DNA of 64,000 nt from CAYZJV01 sp964473245. Its GTDB lineage: Bacteria > Spirochaetota > Spirochaetia > Sphaerochaetales > Sphaerochaetaceae. Made by a program: the position numbers and the translations under genes. The notes beneath the pieces were generated by a model. It made no database searches. It was not told the DNA's origin and worked only from the letters and a program-made list of their open reading frames with translations. The stretch covers positions 1-64,000 of the forward strand of contig CAYYOL010000006.1 of assembly GCA_964473245.1 (NCBI GenBank). Direction: 5' to 3'. The stretch's first letter is position 1. Each line of letters begins with the position of its first letter. Shown piece by piece: positions 15,516 to 23,899 of this stretch.

Positions 15516-16487
15516 CTACTCGGACGTTATCCTGCGTGGAGCGGCTGGAGAGGGCATTTTCTGGTGCCTCTCGGGCAGAAGGTTCAGATCGAACGGTGTA
15601 GTCTGATACACATAATAGTTTAACCAGTTAGTGTAGAGCAACTGGGCATGTGAGTACCAGGAGACCGAAGGACCACGTTCGGGATCATCGCCGTGATAAT
15701 AGTTCTTGGGTATATCGATGGGCAACCCCCGTTCCAGATCGCGACGATACTCCTGATCGAGGGTATGTGACTCGTATTCTGGATGTCCAAATACGAAAAC
15801 CTGTCTATCATCTTTACTTACAACAATATACAGTCCAGCCTCATCGCTTGCCGAAAGAACTTCGAGCTCCTCCACTTGTGAAACATCTGCACCCCTCACC
15901 TCCGTGTGACGTGAGTGTGGTGCAAAGAATATGTCATCAAAACCACGCAGAAGCGGTGTATTGGGCACCAACACCTTGTGTTCGAATACGCCGAACATCT
16001 TCCTCTCCATAGGATATTTCTGAATTCCATGATGATAATAGAGGCCCGCTTGTGCTCCCCAGCACAGAAACAGATTTGCAAAGACATGATTGGCCGCCCA
16101 ATCCATGATTTCACACAACTCGTCCCAGTATTCAACATCTTCGAAATCCATTGTCTCAACCGGAGCCCCGGTTATGATCATTCCATCGTAAGAGGAGTTT
16201 TTTATCTCATCGAACGTCTTGTAGAACTCCTCGAGATACTCTGCAGAGGCGTGCCTCGAAGTATAGGTTGCAGTTCGGAGGAAATCGACCTCAATCTGCA
16301 GTGGTGTATTCGATAGGCGCCTGAGCAGACTGGTCTCCGTACTCGTCTTGAGCGGCATGAGATTGAGAATGACGAGTCTGAGCGGTCTGATATCCTGACT
16401 GATGGCCCGTTTTTCGGTCATCACGAAGATATTTTCCCGCTCCAGGATACTTCTGGCTGGCAATGCATCGGAGATTTTCACTGGCAT
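15516..16487 (-). CDS. metA: Homoserine O-acetyltransferase of the MetA family
   Basis: 323-residue MetA-family acyltransferase. Catalytic Cys in LCWGAQAGLYYHHG and His in APHSRHTEV are present. The residue that sets acyl-CoA choice reads TGAPVE, with Glu where the succinyl-CoA enzyme of E. coli has Gly and the acetyl-CoA enzyme of Bacillus cereus has Glu111. So despite the usual name (homoserine O-succinyltransferase), acetyl-CoA is the predicted donor. This agrees with the neighbouring O-acetylhomoserine sulfhydrylase gene, whose stop is 9 bases upstream. GGAGG precedes the start. Confidence 0.93.
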   Translation of the reverse strand: MPVKISDALPARSILERENIFVMTEKRAISQDIRPLRLVILNLMPLKTSTETSLLRRLSNTPLQIEVDFLRTATYTSRHASAEYLEEFYKTFDEIKNSSYDGMIITGAPVETMDFEDVEYWDELCEIMDWAANHVFANLFLCWGAQAGLYYHHGIQKYPMERKMFGVFEHKVLVPNTPLLRGFDDIFFAPHSRHTEVRGADVSQVEELEVLSASDEAGLYIVVSKDDRQVFVFGHPEYESHTLDQEYRRDLERGLPIDIPKNYYHGDDPERGPSVSWYSHAQLLYTNWLNYYVYQTTPFDLNLLPERHQKMPSPAAPRRITSE

Positions 16488-16496
16488 ACGAACCTC

Positions 16497-17792
16497 CTAC
16501 CCTTCCAAAGCCTGTGCAAGATCGGTAATCAGATCATCGATATGCTCGGTTCCGATCGAGAGTCGTACCGTACCAGGTTCGATCTGTGCCGAACGGAGTT
16601 GGTCTTCGGTCATCTGTGCGTGTGTGGTGCTTCCGGGGTGTATCACAAGCGATTTGACATCGGCAACATTCGCAAGAAGCGAGAAGATACGTAAGCGATC
16701 TATGAAACGAGTCGCTCCCTCCGCCCCTCCGGCAACAACGAAGGTGAAGATCGAGGCGCCACCACGAGGGAAATACCGGTTGTACAGCTGGTGTGAAGGA
16801 TCAGATGGAATCGAGGGGTGATTCACCCGCTCCACATTCGGATGTTCGGAGAGGAATTTCACGATTGCAAGCGTATTCTCCACATGCCGTTCAACTCGGA
16901 GTGAAAGCGTTTCGAGTCCCTGGAGGAACAGGAAAGCATTGAAGGGACTCAAGGCAGCTCCAAAATCTCGTAACAGAATAACGCGAGCACGGGTGATAAA
17001 GGCTGCAGGTCCAGCCACTTCAGTATAACTTACTCCATGATAGCTTGGATCTGGATCGACGAACCAGGGAAATTTCCCCGACTCTGCCCAATCGAAAGAC
17101 CCTGCATCGACCACGATTCCGCCTATGCTCGTACCATGACCACCAATGAACTTGGTCGCCGAGTGTACTACGATATCGGCTCCATGTTCGATTGGCCTTA
17201 GCAGATAGGGAGTTGCGAAGGTATTGTCCACGATCAGCGGCACATGGTTCTCATGCGCGATTCTGGCAATCTCTGCTATGTCTGCAAGATTTGCATTCGG
17301 ATTCCCGATACTCTCGATGAACACAGCCTTCGTTCTCTTCTTAAAAGCCAGTCGCAGACTCTCGTGATCATCTATATCGAAGAATGTGGTTGAGATTCCA
17401 CTCTCACCAAAGGTTCGACCGAGAAGATTGTAGGTGCCGCCGTAGATGGTCTTCGATGCGACGATATGATCACCAGCGTGAGCGAGGTTCTGAATCGTTA
17501 TGGTGATAGCTGCCTGTCCACTCGCTGTAGCCAAGGCACCGACCCCTCCTTCGAGAGCGGCAACCCGCTTTTCGAACACATCGGTGGTTGGATTCATGAT
17601 TCGGGTATAGATGTTTCCTGGTTCGGATAGATCGAAAAGTGCAGCGGCATGCCTGCTGTCATCGAACACATACGAAGTCGTGGCGTAGATCGGTACTGCC
17701 CTTGCTCCGGTAGCCGGATCGGGTTGTTCCTGTCCTGCATGGAGCTGCAGTGTCTCAAAATGGTATGTTCTATCGGTATCTTTTGTATGCAT
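16497..17792 (-). CDS. metY: O-acetylhomoserine sulfhydrylase
   Basis: 431-residue Cys/Met-metabolism PLP enzyme of the MetY type. HFETLQLHAGQEQPD at the N-terminus, NPTTDVFEKRVAALEGG, and the PLP lysine in SATKFIGGHG are diagnostic; the length matches MetY rather than the shorter MetB/MetC. It combines O-acetylhomoserine with sulfide to give homocysteine. The ATG at 17792 with AAGGAACC before it was chosen over the longer open frame. It forms an operon with metA. A short ORF with Met and Cys codons precedes it (17847-17915). Confidence 0.94.
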   Translation of the reverse strand: MHTKDTDRTYHFETLQLHAGQEQPDPATGARAVPIYATTSYVFDDSRHAAALFDLSEPGNIYTRIMNPTTDVFEKRVAALEGGVGALATASGQAAITITIQNLAHAGDHIVASKTIYGGTYNLLGRTFGESGISTTFFDIDDHESLRLAFKKRTKAVFIESIGNPNANLADIAEIARIAHENHVPLIVDNTFATPYLLRPIEHGADIVVHSATKFIGGHGTSIGGIVVDAGSFDWAESGKFPWFVDPDPSYHGVSYTEVAGPAAFITRARVILLRDFGAALSPFNAFLFLQGLETLSLRVERHVENTLAIVKFLSEHPNVERVNHPSIPSDPSHQLYNRYFPRGGASIFTFVVAGGAEGATRFIDRLRIFSLLANVADVKSLVIHPGSTTHAQMTEDQLRSAQIEPGTVRLSIGTEHIDDLITDLAQALEG

Positions 17793-17846
17793 ATTTGGTT
17801 CCTTTTTAATCGAGTTTTTCAGGTGAGTCGACGACCCACACACCTC

Positions 17847-17915
17847 TTAGCCAAGCATGCACATGCTGGCGCGGACAGAGCCATATCTTGTGGTCTTTGA
17901 TATTCTGCTCTTCAT
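17847..17915 (-). CDS. Putative 22-residue Met/Cys leader peptide upstream of metY
   Basis: Short ORF of 22 codons with an AGGGAGG site 8 bases before its ATG. The peptide is basic (MKSRISKTTRYGSVRAS) and ends Met-Cys-Met-Leu-Gly. It stops 54 bases before metY, and a hairpin (AGGTG/CACCT outer arms with GGGTC/GACTC) follows its stop codon. A GGTTCC just ahead of the small ORF is complementary to GGAACC in the metY ribosome-binding region. The composition fits translation-coupled attenuation sensing methionine or cysteine. No SAM riboswitch is recognisable. This rests on pattern only. Confidence 0.45.
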   Translation of the reverse strand: MKSRISKTTRYGSVRASMCMLG

Positions 17916-17939
17916 CCTGGAACCTCCCTGATATTGGAT

Positions 17940-17967
17940 AAAAAAAACCGCCGGAGTACACCGACGG
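17940..17967 (-). terminator. Intrinsic terminator after rpsU
   Basis: A 7-bp GC-rich stem (CCGTCGG/CCGGCGG with one wobble) with a 6-base loop is followed by eight T on the minus strand. It lies 26 bases after the rpsU stop. No clear promoter separates it from the metY leader, so partial read-through may feed metY. Confidence 0.85.
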
Positions 17968-17993
17968 CGACGACGTCACATGTACAGAGGCGA

Positions 17994-18203
17994 TTAATAG
18001 CTCTTCATGGAGTGCATCTTACGTACTTTCTTCAGCTGCTTGCGCTGCAAAGCCTTTTTCTTCCGGTTTTCAATGGTAGAAGGCTTCTCGAAATACTCGC
18101 GCTTTTTCCACTCCCGGATAATGCCCTCTTTCTCAACCATTCTTTTGAACTTCTTGATTGACTTTTCGAGTGGCTCATTATCGTCTACTCTTACGTAAGC
18201 TAT
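17994..18203 (-). CDS. rpsU: Ribosomal protein bS21, apparent AUA start
   Basis: Small-subunit protein bS21. After the start the frame reads AYVRVDDNEPLEKS, FKRMVEKEGIIREWKKREY, then a Lys/Arg-rich tail ending HSMKSY; 69 residues, normal for the family. Homologues begin Met-Ala-Tyr/His-Val, which places the initiator at an ATA codon (18201-18203). AAGGGGGTGATT, almost the full complement of the 16S rRNA 3' end, stands with its GGGGG core 8 bases before that ATA. The in-frame GTG (18210-18212) and ATT are inside this Shine-Dalgarno and too close to use it. A rare AUA start, as in AUU-started infC, would imply tight initiation control; a sequence error ATG to ATA is the alternative. Confidence 0.88.
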   Translation of the reverse strand: MAYVRVDDNEPLEKSIKKFKRMVEKEGIIREWKKREYFEKPSTIENRKKKALQRKQLKKVRKMHSMKSY

Positions 18204-18246
18204 AGTAATCACCCCCTTCCCAAGTTCTGGGACAAACGTTAAGAAC

Positions 18247-18275
18247 ACTATGGTGAAATGTGTTCTCTTTGTCAA
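18247..18275 (-). promoter_or_regulatory. rpsU promoter with overlapping inverted repeat
   Basis: -35 TTGACA (18270-18275), 17-base spacer, -10 CATAGT (18247-18252), lying across the 3' end of recJ. An inverted repeat AGAACAC / GTGTTCT (18242-18248 and 18260-18266) overlaps the spacer and -10, a possible repressor site. The predicted leader is about 40 bases. Confidence 0.65.
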
Positions 18276-20458
18276 GAACCCGTATCACCAAGTATGTGTT
18301 CAATCGATCGTCTATGCTTTCGTAGCGCGATCACCGTCAATTGTAGCGACTCGTTGTTCCTGAAATAGTTGCGCCCCATCCGAAAAACGACATCCACAGT
18401 ATCTCCTTCGGAGAAGGCTGTACCCACCTCATCTGCAGCGTTCCAGTATACTGCCGGCCACCGATAGGTGCCATACTGCAACTGAAGCTTCACATGCCCC
18501 GGCCCACTCCCCTTCGATCGGTTAAGCAGTTGAATCTCCTCCACAATCGCCTCCTGTATGAGGAACTGGAGCGGAGGATTACCTTCGCCATACGGCTCGA
18601 ACGTCTCGACAAGTTCAATGAGTTTCGGTGTGAGATACTCTGCTGGAAGCTCAGCATCGACTGAGACCGGCTCATCGTCCAGCCCTTCACGAGATTCCAT
18701 GAGCTCGATCGCATCTACGATTCTGGAACGGAGTGAATCAAGGTGCATACGCTCCATGCTGAATCCTCCTGCACACCGATGCCCTCCGAAATCTAGAAAC
18801 AGATCTTCGAAGGTTCGGAGGAATTCTCGAACATTGAAGTGTTGTGGACTTCTCATGGAACCGGTGACCCTCGTATCATCCACATGGGCTATGACCATGG
18901 TAGGAACATGGAACTGACGCAATAATCGCGATGCCATGATTCCTGTCAGACCTCTACTGACGGTGGAATCCTCTACCATGAGAAACTTCCCGTCGAAATC
19001 GCCATGACTTGAGCGAGCCTTAGGTAGAAGCCGATCCCAAGAGTCCTCTCCCTGTCTCTGGCGCTCCTTGTTCAAGCGCATGAGCTCCCCAGCATAGGTT
19101 TCACAAGCCTGCATATCCTTTGCCAACAACATATTCGCCGCAATCTGCGGTTGCCCGAGTCTGCCTGATGCATTGATCACCGGAGTAAGCTGCCATCCAA
19201 TATCTGAAGTCGACAACCGTTTGCCTACGAGATTCTGCATACTCATGAGAGCGAGCAACTCTTTTCTCACTCCCTCGGTCATCTTTGCCATACCACTTCG
19301 AACGAGAATCCGATTCTCGTCGACCATAGGCATGAGGTCGGCGATCGTGCCCATGGCAACCAAGTCCAGAATGTGTTCATACTCCACAGAGAGTCGAGGC
19401 ACAGATCGCAACACGTAAGCAGTGAACAGAGAGACAAGGAGATCGAGTTCACTCGCGGTACGCGTGTATCGTACCGATCTACTGATCTGCATGAGACTGA
19501 ACAGACTCTTCCCAGTGATCTGTGGGAGCACCCGTTCGAATTGCTCTCTGAGCTCACCCATATGGATATCCACAGCAGAACCGAATGCCCTCCTGAGCAA
19601 CTGAGTCTCCATGTCACGATCGAGTGCGAGAATAGGAACACCGCTGTTAAGGAACCGAAGGATTCTACTCTGATGTATCTCAAGCACACCGGGAACAACC
19701 TCTTCGATCATGCGATCCTCGACGATAAGATTCTTCACTCGAGCTGCTTCGATAATGACCGTCTCCCTTCCCGGAGTGGTATTACCCGGCATAGCATGCA
19801 ACAGTATGCACTCTTCTCGATAGAAATCGCTACAGGCGAAACGGAGTGCCCAGATACACTTCGCAGCAACACCACAACCGGCAAGGTGGGCAAATGGGTA
19901 TCCACACCCCTCGAGCTTTGGATTGATCACAGCATCGGCCGATGGAATCACATCACCGGCAAGATGATGGTCTGTGATCAGCACATCGATGCCGAGTGAA
20001 CGAGCATAGGTGACCTCTTCAGTATTGGAGATTCCACAGTCAACGGTAATAGCAAGTGTTACCCCTTGCTTTGCAGCCTGATCGAGTCCATCCTTCGTAA
20101 GACCGTATGGTTCATCTCCTTCGGGAAGACGCCAAGAAGTCTCGACTCCAAGTGATTCGAGTTCTTGAACCATGAGGACCGTGCTGGTAATTCCATCTAC
20201 ATCCCGGTCTCCAAACACGCAAACTTTCTCTTGCTCATCGCGCGCTTGCAACACACGCTCGACAAAACTCTCCATCTCATCGAACAAAAACGGATTGTGC
20301 AGGTAAGAGACATCTGTTTCGAGAAAGAAACGTACCGATTCCGGTTCAACCGCTCCCCTCCTGGCAAGGAGAGAGGCGGTTATGTAATCCACCCCGTAGG
20401 TCTCGTTCAACTTTCGAATCAGCTCCACTGAGACTGGTTCCTTTTTCCATGTTTTCAT
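18272..20458 (-). CDS. recJ: Single-stranded-DNA-specific exonuclease RecJ
   Basis: 728-residue DHH/DHHA1 phosphoesterase. Motif I reads VFGDRDVDGITST, motif III is LITDHHLAG with the DHH triad, and the C-terminal part contains DFGGHRCAGGFSM of the DHHA1 domain followed by an OB-fold region. RecJ degrades single strands 5' to 3' in recombination and repair. Longer than E. coli RecJ (577) because of an insert between the two phosphoesterase lobes, a form also found in other bacteria. AAGG precedes the ATG; it follows recO by 21 bases, forming a recO-recJ repair pair. Its 3' end overlaps the rpsU promoter. Confidence 0.93.
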   Translation of the reverse strand: MKTWKKEPVSVELIRKLNETYGVDYITASLLARRGAVEPESVRFFLETDVSYLHNPFLFDEMESFVERVLQARDEQEKVCVFGDRDVDGITSTVLMVQELESLGVETSWRLPEGDEPYGLTKDGLDQAAKQGVTLAITVDCGISNTEEVTYARSLGIDVLITDHHLAGDVIPSADAVINPKLEGCGYPFAHLAGCGVAAKCIWALRFACSDFYREECILLHAMPGNTTPGRETVIIEAARVKNLIVEDRMIEEVVPGVLEIHQSRILRFLNSGVPILALDRDMETQLLRRAFGSAVDIHMGELREQFERVLPQITGKSLFSLMQISRSVRYTRTASELDLLVSLFTAYVLRSVPRLSVEYEHILDLVAMGTIADLMPMVDENRILVRSGMAKMTEGVRKELLALMSMQNLVGKRLSTSDIGWQLTPVINASGRLGQPQIAANMLLAKDMQACETYAGELMRLNKERQRQGEDSWDRLLPKARSSHGDFDGKFLMVEDSTVSRGLTGIMASRLLRQFHVPTMVIAHVDDTRVTGSMRSPQHFNVREFLRTFEDLFLDFGGHRCAGGFSMERMHLDSLRSRIVDAIELMESREGLDDEPVSVDAELPAEYLTPKLIELVETFEPYGEGNPPLQFLIQEAIVEEIQLLNRSKGSGPGHVKLQLQYGTYRWPAVYWNAADEVGTAFSEGDTVDVVFRMGRNYFRNNESLQLTVIALRKHRRSIEHILGDTGS

Positions 20459-20479
20459 ATAACAACCTTATAATAATAT

Positions 20480-21241
20480 TCACATGAGCACCTCCATGAG
20501 CACACCGCCTGAAAGTGTTTTCAGCGGCCCACCGAGGATGTTGGTTACGTAGCGGATCATATATCTACCTAACCTGATTGCTGCCGTTTCGCTTAGTTGC
20601 ACGGAAACAGCCTCTTGGACATCGAGTGTCCTCGTGAGTGTCAGATACCGGCGAGCACCAGGGCCCAGCGCAAGTTCATAACTCGTCGAATCGACATCTC
20701 CACAACGCGCACAACACGGTGTATGCAGTCCGGTATTGAACGATAGAATCTCCTGCTCTCCATATTCGTTCGAACAGATTGGGCAAGAAGCGAGCTCAGA
20801 CTCGAGGCCCATGATTGAGATAAATCGCCAGATGTACTGGATAAGAATCAGACGAGGATCTGCTTCTCCCGACTCGAGGAGGATAAGAGCAGAACCAAGT
20901 TCTCGATACAACTGTTCGAAGTCTCCACCATGCATCCGAAGTGCCATCTCCGTCATGGTCTGTGCCGTGTAGAGCCTCGGTAAATCATCTCGTATCCGTT
21001 CAACGGTATGCTCCGGATCGACATCCACCAACGTATAGTCGCCTCTGGTTCGATTGTGATAGAGATAGACTGTTCCCAACGTACCGATCTCAATGCCACC
21101 GGCGAGCTTACCCTTTCTGGCACCATAGGCGACTGCTTCAAAGATCCCCAGATCAGGTGAGAGCAATGTCACCAGTCGATGCAGATCCCCCCACCTCCTG
21201 TGGGTAAGCACAATCGCATCGCTCGTAAGATTTCGCTCCAT
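20480..21241 (-). CDS. recO: DNA repair protein RecO
   Basis: 253-residue RecO: N-terminal OB-fold (AIVLTHRRWGDLHRLVTLLS) and a C-terminal zinc ribbon with CPIC (about 160) and CCARCG about 25 residues later. RecO anneals strands and loads RecA on SSB-coated DNA with RecR. The start at 21241 has GAGG 7 bases upstream and matches the family N-terminus; the open frame itself runs 174 bases further. It is divergent from the DUF4105 gene across 136 bases, with a possible -35 TTGACA at 21340-21345. Confidence 0.9.
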   Translation of the reverse strand: MERNLTSDAIVLTHRRWGDLHRLVTLLSPDLGIFEAVAYGARKGKLAGGIEIGTLGTVYLYHNRTRGDYTLVDVDPEHTVERIRDDLPRLYTAQTMTEMALRMHGGDFEQLYRELGSALILLESGEADPRLILIQYIWRFISIMGLESELASCPICSNEYGEQEILSFNTGLHTPCCARCGDVDSTSYELALGPGARRYLTLTRTLDVQEAVSVQLSETAAIRLGRYMIRYVTNILGGPLKTLSGGVLMEVLM

Positions 21242-21362
21242 GCGGGGACCTCGTGTCGAATTCGGATACAGGAACGTGATCACCAAGAAAGGGACACCTG
21301 AACACTGCTCGAGATCAGAGTAACTTCTCGGTGAAACTCTGTCAACCAAACGGCCAGATGTA

Positions 21363-21371
21363 TGATATGAT
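21363..21371 (+). promoter_or_regulatory. Extended -10 promoter element of the DUF4105 gene
   Basis: TG-A-TATGAT at 21363-21371 is an extended -10 motif ending 6 bases before the ATG at 21378. Transcription would start at or next to the start codon. No Shine-Dalgarno is present (gggccc precedes the ATG), consistent with a leaderless mRNA. Confidence 0.5.
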
Positions 21372-21377
21372 GGGCCC

Positions 21378-22766
21378 ATGAAATCCAGTTGTCGGACACG
21401 CTTGACTCTCATCATCCTCGTCGTACTCGCGACTCTGTCTCCACTGGCGGCTATCTCCTTCTACCCCGAAATGCAACTCGAGGATCCGTTCAGTTCAACG
21501 CTACTGCTCGAAGATCGCGATTTCTTCTTCGAAACCGACGTAGCGTATCGTGCCGCCGCAGACAATCTACAGATATCACTTACCACCATGGGAAAAGGAG
21601 ACCCGCTCTATGTATGGTTCGGGCACTCTGGTCTCGTAGTGACCGATTTGAGATTGGGTCGTAGTGTCATGTACGACTACGGGATATTCAGCTTCGACGA
21701 CGACTTCTACCAGACATTCGCATTGGGACGCCTCTCCTATGAGGTATGGGCAACATCTGCCCAGGCACGGTACGATTTGGCCAGAGAGGAGGATCGGACC
21801 GTCTCAGAGATCACGCTCAATCTCCCTGCATCGGCGAAAATCGAACTGGTGAACTTCCTTAATTATAACATAGCTCCGGAGAACAACACCTATCTCTACC
21901 ACCACTACGATGAGAACTGCTCCACCCGTATACGTGACATCATCGACAAGGCTGTGGATGGTCAACTGAAAGCGTGGGCAACCGAGACTCCTCTGGATAT
22001 GACGATTCGGGACCTCGTCACACTCCATACCGCCAACAGTCCATTCATCGACTGGACACTGAACTACCTCCAAAGTGGTTCGATCGACCACCCGATCTCC
22101 CTCTGGGAGGCAATGTTTCTTCCCGAGGTGCTCGAACGGGCGCTCTTGGAGTTCACCTACACCTCGCTGGATGGGTCGGTGGTTCCCTTGGTCACGGATC
22201 GCCGGATCATCCATACAGCGAGTGAAGGAAGACGACCTCCGGTCGCCCAGCAGCCGGTCTCAGTCACCCTTCCTGCCTTTCTCGCCTCATTGGGTTTGGC
22301 CCTCCTGTCCATCTTTACTGGGCACATACTGAGTGAAAGTCGATTCAAAACGATCCGGACACTCGGGAAGAGTGTGTATGGCGTGATCACCACGGTATGG
22401 ACAGCTGCGATCGGCATACTTTCCACACTGCTCGTGTTCATGATGTTCGTGAGTAATCACGATGTCACCTATTTCAATGAGAACTTCCTGATAAGCTCAC
22501 CATGGCTTCTGGTCATGAGCGTGCAAGTTCTTCGAGGACTCTTCGGCAACACCGTCTCAGAACGACGATTCAGGAGAGCGAACACCATACTGGCAGTTGC
22601 CGTGATCTCGCTCTCCATAGTGAAGGCTGTTCTGTACGATGTCCTCATACAAGATAACTGGCAGATCATCCTCACGCTGCTACCGCTCTACCTCGCAAAC
22701 AGTTCAATCCCATTCGAGAAGCTGGTCTCCCGCTTCTCGTTCAGAGCAGACGATTCGGATTGGTAA
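21378..22766 (+). CDS. DUF4105 (Lnb N-terminal-like) membrane protein
   Basis: 462 residues. Signal peptide or first membrane helix at about 8-26, then a periplasmic papain-like DUF4105 domain with candidate catalytic His in WFGHSGL (about 81) and Cys in HYDENCSTRIRD (about 179). The last third has four or five membrane segments (about 295-450). This family includes the N-terminal part of lacto-N-biosidase LnbX-type proteins and many uncharacterised bacterial envelope proteins; a peptidase or amidase acting on envelope material is plausible. It converges with arcC, whose stop lies 10 bases away. Confidence 0.82.
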   Translation: MKSSCRTRLTLIILVVLATLSPLAAISFYPEMQLEDPFSSTLLLEDRDFFFETDVAYRAAADNLQISLTTMGKGDPLYVWFGHSGLVVTDLRLGRSVMYDYGIFSFDDDFYQTFALGRLSYEVWATSAQARYDLAREEDRTVSEITLNLPASAKIELVNFLNYNIAPENNTYLYHHYDENCSTRIRDIIDKAVDGQLKAWATETPLDMTIRDLVTLHTANSPFIDWTLNYLQSGSIDHPISLWEAMFLPEVLERALLEFTYTSLDGSVVPLVTDRRIIHTASEGRRPPVAQQPVSVTLPAFLASLGLALLSIFTGHILSESRFKTIRTLGKSVYGVITTVWTAAIGILSTLLVFMMFVSNHDVTYFNENFLISSPWLLVMSVQVLRGLFGNTVSERRFRRANTILAVAVISLSIVKAVLYDVLIQDNWQIILTLLPLYLANSSIPFEKLVSRFSFRADDSDW

Positions 22767-22775
22767 CGGAGTGCC

Positions 22776-23723
22776 TCACGGAACGATCTTCGTCCCCTTA
22801 TCCTCGTAGAGTGCCCCGTAGATGTATTCAGGACTGGTGATAAGTCCGACATTTCCAGTCGATTTCACAAAATCCATCATCGCTTGCACCTTAGGCAGCA
22901 TGCTCCCAGGAGCAAAATGTCCCTCATCGACATAATTCTGGCACTCGGCAAGAGATATCGTATCAAGTTCCTTCTGATCGCTTTTTCCGTAGTTAAGACA
23001 CACTTTCTCCACCGCAGTAGAGATCACGAACAGGTCCGCCTTCAGCTCCTTCGCCATAAGTGCTGCAGCAAGGTCCTTATCGATAACCGCCTCTCTCCCC
23101 TCCAGTGAACCGTCTGCCAGTCTCACAACCGGAATACCACCGCCACCGGCTGCGATCACGATGACCTGATTCTCAACCAAGGTTCTGACAGTCTCCAGCT
23201 CGACGATCGAGATCGGTTTTGGCGAAGCGACCACTCTCCGATAGCCTCGACCGGCATCCTCCACGACATCCCACCCATCATGCAACCGATGCTGGTCGGC
23301 ATCCTCTTTGGACATGAACGAGCCAATCGGCTTGGTGGGATTCTGGAACGATGGGTCATCGGTGTCCACCTCTACCTGCGTCACGACGGTAGCAACCTGC
23401 GGGGCAATTCCTTCCTTGGCAAACTCATTATAAAGTGCCCTCTGCAGTTGATACCCTATGGCACCCTGTGTGTCGGCTACACAGGAGTCGAGCGGAACCG
23501 TATGGAGAACATCCTTCGCTAATTCGGCTCGCAGAAGAATGAATCCAACCTGTGGTCCATTTCCATGTGCAATCACCACCCGGTGGCCCGCCTTTACCAA
23601 TCGTACGATATGTCGTGCAGTCTTCTGTGCTGCTGCATACTGGCTCTCTACCGTGACATGCTTCGAATCCTCGATGAGGGAATTCCCTCCGATTGCGATT
23701 ACGATAAGTTTGCTTGTGTCCAT
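22776..23723 (-). CDS. arcC: Carbamate kinase
   Basis: 315-residue amino-acid-kinase fold. N-terminal VIAIGGNSLI, middle AHGNGPQVGFILLRAELA, then IAAGGGGIPV and VIDKDLAAALMA are the carbamate-kinase signatures. It makes ATP from carbamoyl phosphate and ADP, usually as the last step of the arginine deiminase or other ureido catabolic routes. No arcA or arcB is adjacent, so the source of carbamoyl phosphate is unknown. The second ATG (23723) has GGAGAG at proper distance and was chosen over one 12 bases upstream. Confidence 0.95.
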   Translation of the reverse strand: MDTSKLIVIAIGGNSLIEDSKHVTVESQYAAAQKTARHIVRLVKAGHRVVIAHGNGPQVGFILLRAELAKDVLHTVPLDSCVADTQGAIGYQLQRALYNEFAKEGIAPQVATVVTQVEVDTDDPSFQNPTKPIGSFMSKEDADQHRLHDGWDVVEDAGRGYRRVVASPKPISIVELETVRTLVENQVIVIAAGGGGIPVVRLADGSLEGREAVIDKDLAAALMAKELKADLFVISTAVEKVCLNYGKSDQKELDTISLAECQNYVDEGHFAPGSMLPKVQAMMDFVKSTGNVGLITSPEYIYGALYEDKGTKIVP

Positions 23724-23753
23724 ATATCTCTCCATTGGTGATGATTCCCAATC

Positions 23754-23781
23754 AGTATATCAATTGCGCAACAAATTGCAA
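23754..23781 (-). promoter_or_regulatory. arcC promoter
   Basis: -35 TTGCAA (23776-23781), 16-base spacer, -10 TATACT (23754-23759). The spacer includes TTGCGCAA, a perfect 8-base palindrome that could bind a regulator. Confidence 0.6.
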
Positions 23782-23899
23782 CATTTTTCTTTCCATTGAC
23801 AAAAACAGTGTGCGAGTGCTACCGTTTTTCTACAAATGTATGCTTTGCGGATAGTTGAGTGAATTGACCGAACCGTCATCGCCTACCAAGGAGTTCTTC

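Noticed and set aside
17793..17940. SAM riboswitch upstream of metY
   Set aside because: None of the conserved SAM-I, SAM-II or SAM-IV core sequences could be found; the region is better explained by a short ORF and hairpin.
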